Shown here: positions 25,679 to 36,000 of the stretch, piece after piece
Numbering within the stretch: the first letter of the stretch is position 1
How the letters are laid out: every line of letters begins with the position of its first letter
Source of the DNA: Bacteroidales bacterium
GTDB lineage: Bacteria; Bacteroidota; Bacteroidia; Bacteroidales; P3
NCBI GenBank assembly: GCA_017480245.1
Contig: JAFVBA010000023.1
Coordinates: forward strand, 1 to 46,171
Length of the DNA stretch: 46,171 bases
Reading direction: 5' to 3'
Translations under genes and position numbers: made by a program
Notes under the pieces: generated by a model
Database searches by the model: none
Seen by the model: the letters and a program-made list of their open reading frames with translations, nothing else
What the model was told of the DNA's origin: nothing

Positions 25679-25724
25679 CAGCAGATTCAACTTAATAACA
25701 GATAAAGCAAGAGTTAAAAAAGAG

Positions 25725-25756
25725 GGTGCAAGAGATTAAACTTGCACCTTTTTTTT
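25725..25756 (+). terminator. Terminator of the T9SS cargo gene
   Basis: GGTGCAAG (25725-25732) pairs with CTTGCACC (25741-25748), followed by eight T. Confidence 0.92.
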
Positions 25757-26044
25757 ATATGTCTGAAATTCTTAAGTTCAAAAAGAGAATTATTGTTCTG
25801 TAATTATCATATCATTACTGCTATTTTTCTTTTCAGAAAACATTTTATTCTTTCTTGAAATTAGTAAATTCTTTTCTGAAATTAATTCAGTAATACGGCG
25901 AAAAAATTTTATGTTTAGATACAATTTTACATTATTTGGAATATTTATATTATTAAACAATGAAAAAGAAGTATATTTATGAAAATATACCTCTTTCTTT
26001 TGTTATAATTCTTTGTTTTCTTTTGGATAAGAAATATCTAAGTG
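25757..26044. other. Gene-free interval with dispersed repeat, copy 3
   Basis: Contains CTTTTCAGAAAACATTTTA (25829-25847) and AATTCTTTTCTGAAATTAAT (25867-25886), which resemble the arms and flanks of the repeats at 191-281 and 4781-4842. A short frame from 25960 runs into the 3' end of pepD and is not convincing as a gene. Confidence 0.4.
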
Positions 26045-27505
26045 TTATTTCTTCGGAATATTTTTTAAGATATCCAATGTATGTTGCCAAAACATTTCCA
26101 AAGTTTTTATATCCATTCTTTCATCAGGTGAATGAACTCCGCGTAGTGTAGGCCCGTAGGAAATCATATCCATATTTGGATATTTTTTGCCTATCAATCC
26201 GCATTCCAAACCTGCATGTATTGCCCTTACGATAGGTTTTTTGCCGAATAAACGTTCATACGATGCAACAACAACCGACAAAATTTCGCTGTCTGTGTTA
26301 GGTGCCCATCCAGGATAACCGTCCGTGTGCTTTACTTCACAACCTGCCATAAGCATACAAGCTTCCACTCTTGTTTTTGCAGCATCCAAAGCACTTTCTA
26401 CACTGGAACGTTGAGAAGTAACTATTTCTATTATGTTATCTTTTGATTTTACGGAAGCCAAGTTAGTACTTGTTTCCACGAAGTTAGGAATCTCACGGCT
26501 CATTGCCAAAACTCCGTGAGGTATTGCATACAAAAGATTCAATAATTTATCCACATCATCTCTTACAATTACCGTTTGAGGACGCTCAGTCTTCTCAATA
26601 GTTATTTCCAATGAAGGCTCGGTAGTACGAAGTTCGTATTTAACGTTTTGAGTAAATGTTTTAATAAACTCAAGCATTTGATTTTCAAAGTCCGGATTAA
26701 TCATAATATGGGCTTTAGCCTCTCTTGCTATGGCATTGCGCAAATTACCGCCGTCTATTTCTGCTAAGCGGAATTTACATTGATTGTTGATAATCCATAA
26801 TATACGGTTAAGGATTTTGTTTGCACATCCGAGGCCTTTATTTATATCATCGCCGCTATGACCTCCCTTAAGACCTTTTACAGTCAGCAAATAAGGGATT
26901 CCATGATTGCATGCGTTTTCTCTTTGTATAGGCATAAATCCCAAAGTATCCACTCCGCCGGCGCAACCTATAAACATTTCTCCTTCGTCTTCACTATCCA
27001 AGTTGATAAGAATAGAAGATTTTAACGCATCAGCAGATAATGCCATAGCACCGGTAAGACCTGTTTCTTCATCAACTGTGAATAAACACTCCAATTCCGG
27101 ATGTACTATTGTTTTGCTGTCCAATATGGCAAGAGCTGTCGCAACGCCTATACCGTCATCAGCACCTAAGGTTGTACCTTTTGCTTTTAACCAGCCGTCT
27201 TCAACAAATGTTTCAATAGCGTCAGTTTCAAAATTGAAAACCTTATCACTGTTTTTCTCGCAAACCATATCCATGTGTGCCTGAAGACAAACTGTTTTTC
27301 TGTCTTCCATTCCTTTAGAAGCAGGTTTTCGGATAATAATATTCATTGCTTCGTCCTTTATGGTTTCAAGACCTCTTGAGGTTCCCCAATCATATAAATA
27401 TTGGGAAATTTTAGATTCTTTCTTACTCGGACGCGGAATTGCTAAAATAGGTTTGAACTGAGCAAACACTTCTTGCGGTTGTAATGTATCCAATATCTCG
27501 TTCAT
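26045..27505 (-). CDS. pepD: Aminoacyl-histidine dipeptidase PepD (M20 family)
   Basis: A 486-residue cytosolic di-zinc peptidase that cleaves Xaa-His dipeptides such as carnosine. The zinc and catalytic residues of M20 enzymes are in place: LQAHMDM (His77, Asp79), LGADDG (bridging Asp116 or 117) and VDEETGLTGA (Glu146 general base, Glu147 ligand). Further family signatures are GLKGGHSGDDI and, at the end, AIHAGLECG and SYGPTLRGVHSPDER. The length is normal and the frame intact. It is a single-gene unit with its own promoter at 27563-27570, divergent from the tRNA-tuf operon. Confidence 0.95.
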   Translation of the reverse strand: MNEILDTLQPQEVFAQFKPILAIPRPSKKESKISQYLYDWGTSRGLETIKDEAMNIIIRKPASKGMEDRKTVCLQAHMDMVCEKNSDKVFNFETDAIETFVEDGWLKAKGTTLGADDGIGVATALAILDSKTIVHPELECLFTVDEETGLTGAMALSADALKSSILINLDSEDEGEMFIGCAGGVDTLGFMPIQRENACNHGIPYLLTVKGLKGGHSGDDINKGLGCANKILNRILWIINNQCKFRLAEIDGGNLRNAIAREAKAHIMINPDFENQMLEFIKTFTQNVKYELRTTEPSLEITIEKTERPQTVIVRDDVDKLLNLLYAIPHGVLAMSREIPNFVETSTNLASVKSKDNIIEIVTSQRSSVESALDAAKTRVEACMLMAGCEVKHTDGYPGWAPNTDSEILSVVVASYERLFGKKPIVRAIHAGLECGLIGKKYPNMDMISYGPTLRGVHSPDERMDIKTLEMFWQHTLDILKNIPKK

Positions 27506-27562
27506 GATGATTATTTGTTATTTAATTATTAAAATTCTTTATTTCATTGATTTTTTGTTTTG

Positions 27563-27570
27563 CAAAGATA
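27563..27570 (-). promoter_or_regulatory. -7 box of the pepD promoter
   Basis: Minus-strand TATCTTTG fits TAnnTTTG, 58 bases before the pepD ATG. No -33 TTTG at 20-bp spacing. Confidence 0.55.
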
Positions 27571-27851
27571 CGTTATTTCATTAAATCAACGATATTAATT
27601 TTGCAAAAATTTTGTGAATATCATTTTATATATAATAAATGTAAGGATGGATAACCGAACTTTCAAGTTGAGGAAATTTTATTGTAAAATTATTTTTTTA
27701 TTGATGAATTTTGAATGAAATAATGCAATTTTTGAGAAAATGTATTCAAAAAAATAGGGTATTTTTGATGGAAATTAGAAAATTGTTGTAAAATTTTTCT
27801 TGTTAATAAACAATGATTTACAAAAAAAAATGAAAAAAAATCATAGAAATA

Positions 27852-27883
27852 TTTGGTCAGTATGTGGAAAGTTTGTACTTTTG
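27852..27883 (+). promoter_or_regulatory. Promoter of the tRNA-tuf operon
   Basis: TTTG (27852-27855), 20 bases, then TACTTTTG (27876-27883): a full match to the Bacteroidota -33/-7 consensus. The leader to the first tRNA is about 100 bases and purine-rich. Confidence 0.8.
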
Positions 27884-27989
27884 CATTCGCCTTTTGAGAG
27901 ATAATCGTTGAAAGATTTGAGGTTAGGAAGGTGGAGTAAGAAAGACGAGAAATGTTATTTGAAATAGAAACAAAAGTGAGATAAAAATT

Positions 27990-28062
27990 GCCGATATAAC
28001 TCAGTTGGTAGAGTAGCTGATTTGTAATCAGCCTGTCGGGGGTTCAAGTCCCTCTATCGGCT
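27990..28062 (+). tRNA. tRNA-Thr (anticodon TGT)
   Basis: Acceptor arms GCCGATA/TATCGGC, D-arm AACTCAGTTGGTAGAG, anticodon stem CTGAT/ATCAG around TTTGTAA, T-arm GGGGGTTCAAGTCCCTC. The 3' CCA is not encoded. Confidence 0.96.
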
Positions 28063-28077
28063 CAATTTTTAGTTTTC

Positions 28078-28159
28078 GGGGAAGTCGCATAGCGGCAATT
28101 GCAACAGACTGTAAATCTGTCCTCTTCGGAGTTCGGTGGTTCGAGTCCACCCTTCCCCA
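28078..28159 (+). tRNA. tRNA-Tyr (anticodon GTA)
   Basis: Acceptor arms GGGGAAG/CTTCCCC, anticodon stem CAGA/TCTG around CTGTAAA, and the long variable arm typical of bacterial tRNA-Tyr (CCTCTTCGGAG). The 3' CCA is not encoded. Confidence 0.95.
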
Positions 28160-28234
28160 CAAAGTCAAAAGGTATTTTCTTATTTTTAGATATATTTACA
28201 TATTTATTTAAATATCTTAAAGACTTTAAAACAA

Positions 28235-28307
28235 GCGGGAATAGCTCATTTGGTAGAGCGATAGCCTTCCAAGCTATAGGTGGCGGGTTCGAGCCCCGTT
28301 TCCCGCT
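28235..28307 (+). tRNA. tRNA-Gly (anticodon TCC)
   Basis: Acceptor arms GCGGGAA/TTCCCGC, D-arm TAGCTCATTTGGTAGAGC, anticodon loop CTTCCAA, T-arm GGCGGGTTCGAGCCCCG. Confidence 0.96.
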
Positions 28308-28388
28308 CTGAAATTGAGCTGTCGGATGCTTTGAAAGGGGAGGAGTTTGCGTTAGGCTCGTCCTTATTGTTGTAAATGTGAAGTTTAT

Positions 28389-28460
28389 GCCGTTGTAGCT
28401 CAGTGGTAGAGTACTTCCTTGGTAAGGAAGGGGTCACGAGTTCAATCCTCGTCAACGGCT
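28389..28460 (+). tRNA. tRNA-Thr (anticodon GGT)
   Basis: Acceptor arms GCCGTTG/CAACGGC, D-arm TAGCTCAGTGGTAGAG, anticodon stem CTTCC/GGAAG around TTGGTAA, T-arm ACGAGTTCAATCCTCGT. Confidence 0.96.
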
Positions 28461-28521
28461 CAAGGGAGAAACAAAATGGTTAATTTAGAAAAGATTAATA
28501 ACAATTAAATAGACAAAAATT

Positions 28522-29709
28522 ATGGCAAAAGAGAAATTTGAGCGTACCAAACCACATGTTAATATAGGTACAATCGGTCACGTAGACCATGGTAAGACAA
28601 CTTTGACTGCAGCTATTACTCAGGTTTTAGCAAAGAAAGGTTTGTCTGAAATCAAATCATTTGATTCAATTGACTCTGCTCCTGAAGAAAAGGAAAGAGG
28701 TATTACAATCAACACTGCACACGTTGAGTATCAAACGGAAAATCGTCACTATGCTCATGTGGATTGTCCTGGTCACGCTGACTATGTAAAGAACATGGTT
28801 ACAGGTGCTGCTCAGATGGACGGTGCTATATTGGTTGTTGCTGCAACTGACGGTCCTATGCCTCAGACTCGTGAGCACATATTGTTAGCTCGTCAGGTAG
28901 GTGTTCCTCGTATGGTTGTATTCATGAACAAAGTGGATTTGGTTGATGACCCAGAGTTGTTAGACCTTGTTGAAATGGATATTAGAGATTTGTTGAGTTT
29001 CTATGAATTTGACGGTGACAATACTCCTATTATAAGAGGTTCTGCTCTTGGCGCATTGAACGGAGAACCACAGTGGGAAGAAAAAGTTGTTGAATTGATG
29101 GATGCAGTTGATACTTGGATTCCTCTTCCTACAAGAGATGTTGATAAAGACTTCTTAATGCCTGTTGAGGATGTATTCTCTATCACTGGACGTGGTACTG
29201 TTGCTACAGGTAGAATTGAAACAGGTATTATCAAGGTTGGCGACCCTGTTGATATCATTGGTATGGGTGCAGAAAAACTTAAATCAACTGTTACTGGTGT
29301 TGAGATGTTTAGAAAACTTCTTGATGAAGGTGAAGCTGGAGATAACGTAGGTTTGTTACTTCGTGGTATAGATAAAGACGAAATCCGCAGAGGTATGGTT
29401 ATTGCTAAACCTGGTACAATCACTCCTCACAAGAAATTCCAAGCAGAGGTTTATATCCTTAAGAAAGAAGAAGGCGGACGTCATACTCCGTTCCAGAATA
29501 GATACCGTCCTCAATTCTATTTCAGAACAACTGATGTTACTGGAGAAATCACTCTTCCTGAAGGACGTGAGTTAGTAATGCCTGGTGATAACTTGACTAT
29601 TACAGTTGAATTACTTTCTGAAATCGCATTGAACCTTAACTTACGTTTCGCTATCCGTGAAGGTGGTAGAACAGTTGGTGCGGGTCAGGTAACAAAGATT
29701 TTGGATTAA
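28522..29709 (+). CDS. tuf: Translation elongation factor Tu
   Basis: A 395-residue GTPase that delivers aminoacyl-tRNA to the ribosome. G1 is [10 protein letters not shown], switch I/G2 is [13 protein letters not shown]3 is [12 protein letters not shown], and the NKVD and GSALG motifs complete the G domain. Domains II and III follow with [12 protein letters not shown], ending [14 protein letters not shown]. Length and frame are normal. It lies 61 bases after tRNA-Thr(GGT) in the operon opened by the promoter at 27852. A terminator hairpin follows, before tRNA-Trp. Confidence 0.99.
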   Translation: MAKEKFERTKPHVNIGTIGHVDHGKTTLTAAITQVLAKKGLSEIKSFDSIDSAPEEKERGITINTAHVEYQTENRHYAHVDCPGHADYVKNMVTGAAQMDGAILVVAATDGPMPQTREHILLARQVGVPRMVVFMNKVDLVDDPELLDLVEMDIRDLLSFYEFDGDNTPIIRGSALGALNGEPQWEEKVVELMDAVDTWIPLPTRDVDKDFLMPVEDVFSITGRGTVATGRIETGIIKVGDPVDIIGMGAEKLKSTVTGVEMFRKLLDEGEAGDNVGLLLRGIDKDEIRRGMVIAKPGTITPHKKFQAEVYILKKEEGGRHTPFQNRYRPQFYFRTTDVTGEITLPEGRELVMPGDNLTITVELLSEIALNLNLRFAIREGGRTVGAGQVTKILD

Positions 29710-29723
29710 TAAAATAATAATAA

Positions 29724-29755
29724 AAAAGCAAGTTATTGTATTATAACTTGCTTTT
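29724..29755 (+). terminator. Hairpin between tuf and tRNA-Trp
   Basis: AAAAGCAAGTTAT (29724-29736) and ATAACTTGCTTTT (29743-29755) form a perfect 13-bp stem with a 6-base loop and a short T end. It is probably a partial terminator, because tRNA-Trp, secE and nusG follow without an obvious new promoter. Confidence 0.75.
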
Positions 29756-29759
29756 AAAC

Positions 29760-29830
29760 AGGGGCATGGTCTAATGGTAGAATAGCGGTCTCCAAAACCG
29801 TTGGTGGGAGTTCGATTCTCTCTGCCCCTG
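29760..29830 (+). tRNA. tRNA-Trp (anticodon CCA)
   Basis: Acceptor arms AGGGGCA/TGCCCCT, D-arm TGGTCTAATGGTAGAA, anticodon stem GCGGT/ACCGT around CTCCAAA. Its place between tuf and secE is conserved in bacteria. Confidence 0.96.
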
Positions 29831-29857
29831 CATTTATAAAATAAAAACAGTATAGAT

Positions 29858-30076
29858 ATGGCTAACAGAGTTGTAAGTTATGTTAAGAGTTGTTATGATG
29901 AAATGAAAAAAGTTTCATGGCCTACTATGGATGAATTAATGAATAGTACGGTTGTTGTTTTCATAGCATCTTTAATTATTGCATTGATAGTATTTATAAT
30001 GGATATCGCATTTGGTGTTCATCCTACTATGTTTTGGAAAGGATTGTTAGGTTATCTGTATCAATTAATGGGTTAA
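29858..30076 (+). CDS. secE: Preprotein translocase subunit SecE
   Basis: A 72-residue minimal SecE with an amphipathic start (VKSCYDEMKKVSWPT, the conserved KKVxWPT motif) and one transmembrane helix near residues 31-52. It clamps SecY in the translocon. Only the essential single-helix core is present, as usual outside gammaproteobacteria. It sits between tRNA-Trp and nusG. Confidence 0.95.
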   Translation: MANRVVSYVKSCYDEMKKVSWPTMDELMNSTVVVFIASLIIALIVFIMDIAFGVHPTMFWKGLLGYLYQLMG

Positions 30077-30083
30077 TTTTCAG

Positions 30084-30138
30084 TTCTTCTTATATCTTGC
30101 TTCCCAAAAATTCGTATAGAATATTGAGATATGAAGAA
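30084..30138 (+). other. Imperfect hairpin between secE and nusG
   Basis: TTCTTC (30084-30089) and ATATCT (30092-30097) pair with AGATAT and GAAGAA (30127-30138), with a two-base bulge and a 29-base loop. It is a possible processing or stability element; no T-run follows. Confidence 0.35.
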
Positions 30139-30185
30139 TAAGTAATAGTTTTTATAAAAAATCTTTCTAATACTTAATCAACACA

Positions 30186-30728
30186 ATGAGCGAACAGACA
30201 AAGAAGTGGTATGTCCTTAAGGCTGTAGCCGGAAAAGAAAAGAAAGCTAAGGAATACATTGATAACGAGATAAACAGACGTGGTTTGAATGAACTTGTTC
30301 CCAATGTATTAATTCCTGTTGAAAAAGTTTATTCTGTGCGCAATGGTAAAAAAACAAGTAAAGAACGCACTCTTTTTCCTGGATATATTTTTGTTGAAGC
30401 AAAATTAGAAGGTGAAATTGCTCATGTAATAAAAAATATTCCGAATGTACTTGATTTTATAACTGAAAAGGATGGTAGTCCAATCCCTATGTTAGAAAGT
30501 GAAGTAAAAAGAATATTGAAAACTGTTGATAGTAGTTTGGATTCTAACGAATTTTCAGAAGAAACGTTTATTGTTGGTGAAACAGTAAGAATTATAGACG
30601 GACCGTTTAAGAATTTTGATGGAGTTATTGAAGAGGTCAATAATGAAAAGCAAAAACTTAAGGTGATTGTTAAGATTTTCGGAAGAAAAACTCCTGTAGA
30701 ACTGTCAAATTACCAAGTAGAGAAATAA
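30186..30728 (+). CDS. nusG: Transcription termination/antitermination factor NusG
   Basis: A 180-residue NusG with an NGN domain ([20 protein letters not shown] at the start, [12 protein letters not shown] in the core) and a KOW domain ([20 protein letters not shown]). It binds RNA polymerase, modulates pausing, and links polymerase to Rho or the ribosome. The frame is intact and it is followed by rplK in the standard order. Confidence 0.97.
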   Translation: MSEQTKKWYVLKAVAGKEKKAKEYIDNEINRRGLNELVPNVLIPVEKVYSVRNGKKTSKERTLFPGYIFVEAKLEGEIAHVIKNIPNVLDFITEKDGSPIPMLESEVKRILKTVDSSLDSNEFSEETFIVGETVRIIDGPFKNFDGVIEEVNNEKQKLKVIVKIFGRKTPVELSNYQVEK

Positions 30729-30775
30729 TATTTTTGTAAAAACAAATACATTAACACTAAATTTAAAATATTAAA

Positions 30776-31198
30776 ATGGCAAAAGAAGTTGCAGGATTAA
30801 TTAAATTGCAAATCAAAGGAGGAGCTGCAAATCCAGCACCACCAGTAGGACCAGCTTTAGGTGCTAAAGGTGTGAATATAATGGAATTTTGCAAGCAATT
30901 CAATGCCAGAACACAAAAACAGGCTGGAAAAATTCTACCTGTTATAATTAATGTGTATACTGACAAGAGCTTTGATTTTGTTGTTAAGACACCTCCTGTA
31001 GTTGTACAGATTCTTGAAGCTACTAAAGCAAAGGGAGGTTCAGGAGAACCAAACAGAAAAAAAGTGGCTTCATTAACTAAAGACCAAGTAAAAGAAATAG
31101 CGGAAGCCAAAATGGTGGATTTGAATTGTTTCACTCTTGACAGTGCTATTAGTATGGTTGCTGGTACGGCTCGCAGTATGGGTATCACAGTTAAATAA
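30776..31198 (+). CDS. rplK: 50S ribosomal protein L11
   Basis: A 140-residue L11 that binds 23S rRNA at the GTPase centre. The N-terminal [20 protein letters not shown] motif and the C-terminal rRNA-binding part ending ARSMGITVK are present. Starts MAKEVAG. Separated from rplA by 26 bases. Confidence 0.98.
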   Translation: MAKEVAGLIKLQIKGGAANPAPPVGPALGAKGVNIMEFCKQFNARTQKQAGKILPVIINVYTDKSFDFVVKTPPVVVQILEATKAKGGSGEPNRKKVASLTKDQVKEIAEAKMVDLNCFTLDSAISMVAGTARSMGITVK

Positions 31199-31224
31199 TT
31201 AAGTTAAAATAGAAAATTGCAAAA

Positions 31225-31920
31225 ATGGCAAAACAATCGAAAAAAACAATTGAAGCCTTAAAAAAGTTTGGTTCTTCTAAAGAGTACACATTGGAAGAGG
31301 CTGTGAAGGTTGTAAAGGATATTACTTTTACAAAATTTGATGCTTCTTTTGATTTGGATGTTCGTTTGGGAGTTGATCCACGTAAATCAAATCAAATGGT
31401 ACGTGGTACTGTAACACTTCCTCATGGAACAGGTAAAACTAAAAAAGTTTTGGTTCTTTGTACTGAAGATAAAGAAGAAGAAGCTAAGGCTGCCGGAGCT
31501 GATTTTGTTGGTTTAGATGAATACATCACCAAAATAAAAGGCGGTTGGACGGATGTCGATGTTATAGTTACTATGCCAAGTGTAATGCCAAAGATAGGAG
31601 CATTAGGTAAAATATTAGGACCTCGTGGTCTTATGCCTAATCCTAAAACCGGCACGGTTACAATGGATATAGCAAAGGCAGTCCAAGAAGTAAAAGCCGG
31701 TAAAATAGATTTCAAAGTTGATAAATACGGTATCGTTCATACAAGTGTGGCAAGAATGTCGTTTCCTGTAGAAAAGATCATAGATAATACTTTGGAAGTA
31801 ATTCGTATGATAGAAAAATTGAAACCGACTACAGCTAAAGGTACTTATATGAAAAGCATATCAGTGTCATCAACAATGAGTCCTGGTGTTAGAGTAGATG
31901 CAAAATCTATTAGTAAGTAA
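31225..31920 (+). CDS. rplA: 50S ribosomal protein L1
   Basis: A 231-residue L1 of the ribosomal stalk. Signatures include [18 protein letters not shown], the [15 protein letters not shown] signature and the end [16 protein letters not shown]. In other bacteria L1 represses its own operon by binding a leader RNA; no such site was sought here beyond inspection. Confidence 0.98.
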   Translation: MAKQSKKTIEALKKFGSSKEYTLEEAVKVVKDITFTKFDASFDLDVRLGVDPRKSNQMVRGTVTLPHGTGKTKKVLVLCTEDKEEEAKAAGADFVGLDEYITKIKGGWTDVDVIVTMPSVMPKIGALGKILGPRGLMPNPKTGTVTMDIAKAVQEVKAGKIDFKVDKYGIVHTSVARMSFPVEKIIDNTLEVIRMIEKLKPTTAKGTYMKSISVSSTMSPGVRVDAKSISK

Positions 31921-31944
31921 ATCTCTTTATACCTATTGAAAGAA

Positions 31945-32472
31945 ATGAAAAAAGAAGATAAAGGTAGACTAATAGAAAGTATTGGACAGCATTTAAAGGA
32001 ATATCCTTACTTATACGTTGTAGATCTTGAAGGATTGAATGCTAAAGATACAGCTAATTTGAGAAGAATGTGTTTCAAGAAGGAAATAAAGTTATTAGTT
32101 GTAAAAAATGCATTTTTGAAAAAAGCAATACGAGATTTGGATGTAGATTATTCGGAGCTAATTCCAACGTTTAAAGGGCAAACTTCTTTGATGTTATCCA
32201 AAGTTAATAATGCTCCAGCAAAGTTGATAAAGGAATTCAGAAATCAAAAGGATAAAAAAGAAAAACCTTTGTTGAAATCTGCATACGTAGAAGAAGAATT
32301 CTATATCGGAGATGAGCATTTAAATGAACTTGTTGCAATCAAATCTAAGAATGAACTAATTGCTGATGTTATTTCTGCATTGTTATCACCAGTTAGAAAT
32401 GTTATAAGTGGTTTAACAAATGAAGAAAGAAACAATAATACGCAAGAAACTGCAACAAGTGTAGAAAAATAG
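31945..32472 (+). CDS. rplJ: 50S ribosomal protein L10
   Basis: A 175-residue L10 that anchors L7/L12 dimers on the ribosome. I start at ATG 31945 ([20 protein letters not shown]); a TTG three codons upstream is less likely. [24 protein letters not shown] is the rRNA-binding part, and the C-terminal helix ([13 protein letters not shown]) binds L12. It starts 24 bases after rplA, so the long L10-binding leader known from other bacteria is absent between them. Confidence 0.96.
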   Translation: MKKEDKGRLIESIGQHLKEYPYLYVVDLEGLNAKDTANLRRMCFKKEIKLLVVKNAFLKKAIRDLDVDYSELIPTFKGQTSLMLSKVNNAPAKLIKEFRNQKDKKEKPLLKSAYVEEEFYIGDEHLNELVAIKSKNELIADVISALLSPVRNVISGLTNEERNNNTQETATSVEK

Positions 32473-32509
32473 TAGAAAAATAGTAGAAACAATAAAAAAG
32501 AAAATAAAA

Positions 32510-32881
32510 ATGGCAGATCTAAAAGCATTAGCAGAACAATTAGTTAATTTAACAATTAAGGAAGCTAAAGAACTTGGTGACATATTGAAAGAAGAATATG
32601 GCATTGAACCAGCAGTAGCTACAGTTGCTGTTGCAGCTGGAGAAGCAGGTGCTGCTGCAGCTGAAGAGAAAACATCATTTGATGTAATCTTAGCAGAGGT
32701 TGGTCCTTCTAAGTTGAACGTTGTAAAACATGTAAAAGATCTTTGCAGCCTTGGTTTAAAGGAAGCTAAAGAATTAGTTGACAGTGCTCCTAAAGCATTG
32801 AAAGAAGGTGTAACAAAAGAAGAAGCAGAATCTTTGAAAGCTGCATTAGAAGAAGCTGGTGCAAAGGTTGAAATTAAATAA
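32510..32881 (+). CDS. rplL: 50S ribosomal protein L7/L12
   Basis: A 123-residue L12. It has an N-terminal dimerisation helix pair ([20 protein letters not shown]), an Ala/Gly/Glu-rich hinge ([20 protein letters not shown]) and a C-terminal domain that recruits translation factors ([18 protein letters not shown]). Normal length. An attenuator-like hairpin follows. Confidence 0.98.
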   Translation: MADLKALAEQLVNLTIKEAKELGDILKEEYGIEPAVATVAVAAGEAGAAAAEEKTSFDVILAEVGPSKLNVVKHVKDLCSLGLKEAKELVDSAPKALKEGVTKEEAESLKAALEEAGAKVEIK

Positions 32882-32908
32882 AACATTTCACCGCAATCAA
32901 TTGATATT

Positions 32909-32946
32909 GGAACAGATATACTCTCAATAAAGAGAGTATCTGTTCC
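32909..32946 (+). terminator. Attenuator-like hairpin between rplL and rpoB
   Basis: GGAACAGA (32909-32916) and TACTCTC (32919-32925) pair with GAGAGTA and TCTGTTCC (32932-32946), with a two-base bulge. TTATTTTA follows. A leaky terminator at this place is known in other bacteria and sets the ratio of ribosomal protein to polymerase transcripts. Confidence 0.75.
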
Positions 32947-33020
32947 TTATTTTACATTTGTTGTAGGAAAAAATTCCTCGCAGTAGAAATAGTATTTTAA
33001 CCTTTATAATTTTTAAAACC

Positions 33021-36000
33021 TTGGCAAACAATAGTTCAAATATAGTCAATTTTGCGACTGTAAAAAAATTTGAATATCCAGATTTTCTTGATATTCAGTT
33101 AAAGTCTTTTAGAGAATTTTTTCAATTAGAAACAGATACGGAAAATAGAAAGAATGAAGGTCTTTATAAAGTTTTTTCTGAAAATTTTCCTATAAGTGAT
33201 GCAAGAAATAATTTTGTACTTGAGTTTATAGATTATTTCGTAGATGCTCCTCGTTATTCTATTGAAGAATGTATTGAAAGAGGACTTACATTTTCTGTTC
33301 CCCTGAAAGCAAAACTTAAATTATATTGCACTGATGAGGATCATGAAGATTTTAAGACAATAATACAGGATGTCTATTTGGGAATGATTCCTTATATGAC
33401 TCCTAAAGGTACGTTTGTTATTAATGGAGCAGAACGAGTTGTAGTTTCTCAGTTACACAGATCTCCTGGTGTATTTTTTGGAACATCAACGCATAATAAC
33501 GGAATGCAATTGTATTCTGCAAGAATTATTCCTTTCAAAGGTTCTTGGATGGAATTTACTACGGACATTAATAATGTAATGTATGCCTACATAGACAGGA
33601 AGAAAAAGTTACCTATTACTACTCTTTTGAGAGCAATCGGATATGAATTAGATAAAGATATCTTAGAAATATTTGACTTAGCGGAAGAGGTAAAGGCGTC
33701 AAAAGGTAACTTGAAAAAATATGTAGGAAAGAAGTTAGCGGCGAGAGTTGTTAGAGCATGGGTTGAAGATTTTGTAGATGAAGATATAGGTGAGGTTGTT
33801 TCTATTGAGAGGACTGAAACAATAGTAGAAAGAGAGAAAGTATTAGAATTAGATGATATAGATAAAATATTAGATGCTGGAATAAAATCAATCTTAGTAC
33901 ATAAGGAGGATGTGGCATCTGCAGATTATTCTATCATTTTTAATACATTGCAAAAAGATACAGCAAATAATGCCAAGGAGGCTGTAGAATATATTTATAG
34001 GCAATTACGTTCGGCTGAACCACCAGATGAGCAAACGGCTAGAGATGTAATTGATAAGTTATTTTTCTCCGATAAAAGATATGATTTAGGAGATGTTGGT
34101 AGATATAAAATAAATAAGAAATTAAATCTACACGTAGATCCTAATATTAGAGTTTTAACTAAAGAGGATATTATTTCTATAATCAAATATCTTATAGAAT
34201 TAATAAATTCTAAGACAGAAGTAGATGATATTGACCACTTAAGCAATCGTAGAGTTCGTACAGTCGGAGAACAATTACATTCTCAATTTGGTGTTGGTCT
34301 TTCTCGCATGGCTAGGACAATAAGAGAAAGAATGAATGTTAGAGATAATGAAGTCTTTTCTCCTACAGATTTAGTTAATGCAAAGACATTGTCTTCTGTA
34401 ATTAATTCTTTCTTTGGAACAAACCAATTGTCTCAGTTTATGGATCAAACTAATCCATTGGCTGAATTAACGCATAAGAGACGTATTTCTGCATTAGGAC
34501 CTGGGGGTTTGTCAAGAGAAAGAGCAGGATTTGAGGTGCGAGATGTACATTATACACATTATGGACGCCTTTGTACAATAGAAACACCTGAAGGTCCGAA
34601 TATTGGATTGATTTCATCTTTGAGTGTTTTTGCAAAGATTAATACTTTAGGATTTATTGCAACACCTTATTATGAGGTTAAAAACGGTAAAGTACAATAC
34701 AATGCAGATCCTGTTTATTTAACAGCAGAAGAAGAGGAAAATAAGATAGTTGCTCAAGCTGTAACTAATGTTGAGACTGACGGAACAATAGCAGATAGAA
34801 GAGTAAAAGCAAGAAAACAGGCAGATTTTCCTATTGTAACTCCACAGGAAGTTGATTTGTTGGATGTCGCTCCTAATCAAATCGCTTCTATTGCTGCTTC
34901 ATTAATTCCTTTTATAGAACATGATGATGCTAACCGTGCTTTGATGGGATCAAATATGATGCGTCAGGCTGTACCTTTATTAAATCCTCAGATTCCTATA
35001 GTTGGAACAGGTATAGAACCTTATGTTGCAATGGACTCAAGGAATCTGTTGACAGCAGAAACAGATGGTATTGTAGATTTTGTAGATGCCCGTCAAATTT
35101 CTATTATTTATGATAGAGAAGAAGATGAACGTTTAGTTTCGTTTGATGATGATAGAAAAGTATATGACTTAGTTAAGTTCAGAAAAACTAATGATTCTAC
35201 GGTAATTAATCTTAGACCTATTGTTAAAAAAGGAGATAAGGTTAAAAAAGGTCAAATTCTATGTGAGGGTTATGCAACAAATAACGGAGTTTTATCTTTA
35301 GGTAGAAATCTTCAAGTTGCATTTATGCCTTGGAAAGGATATAACTATGAGGACGCTATTGTTATATCGGAGAAGGTTGTAAAAGAAGATTGGTTTACTT
35401 CTGTTCATATAGATGAATTTATTACAGAGGTTCGAGAGACTAAACGTGGATTGGAAGAACTTACAAAAGATATTCCTAATGTTAGTTTAGAGGCTACAAA
35501 AGACCTTGATGATAACGGAATGATTCGTATAGGTGCTGTTGTAAAGGAAGGTGATATTTTGGTAGGAAAGATAACACCTAAGGGAGAGAGTGATCCTACA
35601 CCGGAAGAGAAATTATTATCTGCAATCTTTGGAGATAAAGCTGGAGATGTTAAAGATGCTTCTTTGAAAGTCCCTCCTTCTGTAGATGGTGTTGTTATTG
35701 ATAAGAAATTGTTCGAACGCTTCCTTAAAGACAGAGAAGCTAGGCAAAAAGATAAATTAATACTAAAACGTCTAAAAGATGATTTTGAGGATAAAGTCCA
35801 GAATTTGAAAAATAAACTTGTAGATAAACTATTTATCTTATTGACAGGTAAAGTTTCCAATGGAGTTTATTCTAGTTATGGGCAGGAAATTATTCCAAAG
35901 AAAGTTAAGTTTAATCAAAAGCTATTAACTTCTATTGACTTTACAACTGTAAATCCTAATGATTGGACAGATGATGAACAGACAAATTCTTTGATAAAAA

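Larger units (their letters stand above)
27506..27989. other. Divergent intergenic region between pepD and the tRNA-tuf operon
   Basis: About 480 very AT-rich bases. It holds the pepD promoter near its left end and the tuf operon promoter and leader near its right end. I see no gene in the middle (27600-27850), only A/T runs. Confidence 0.6.

Noticed and set aside
25960-26151. 63-codon frame converging into pepD
   Set aside because: Half of it is antisense to the pepD 3' end and there is no promoter.
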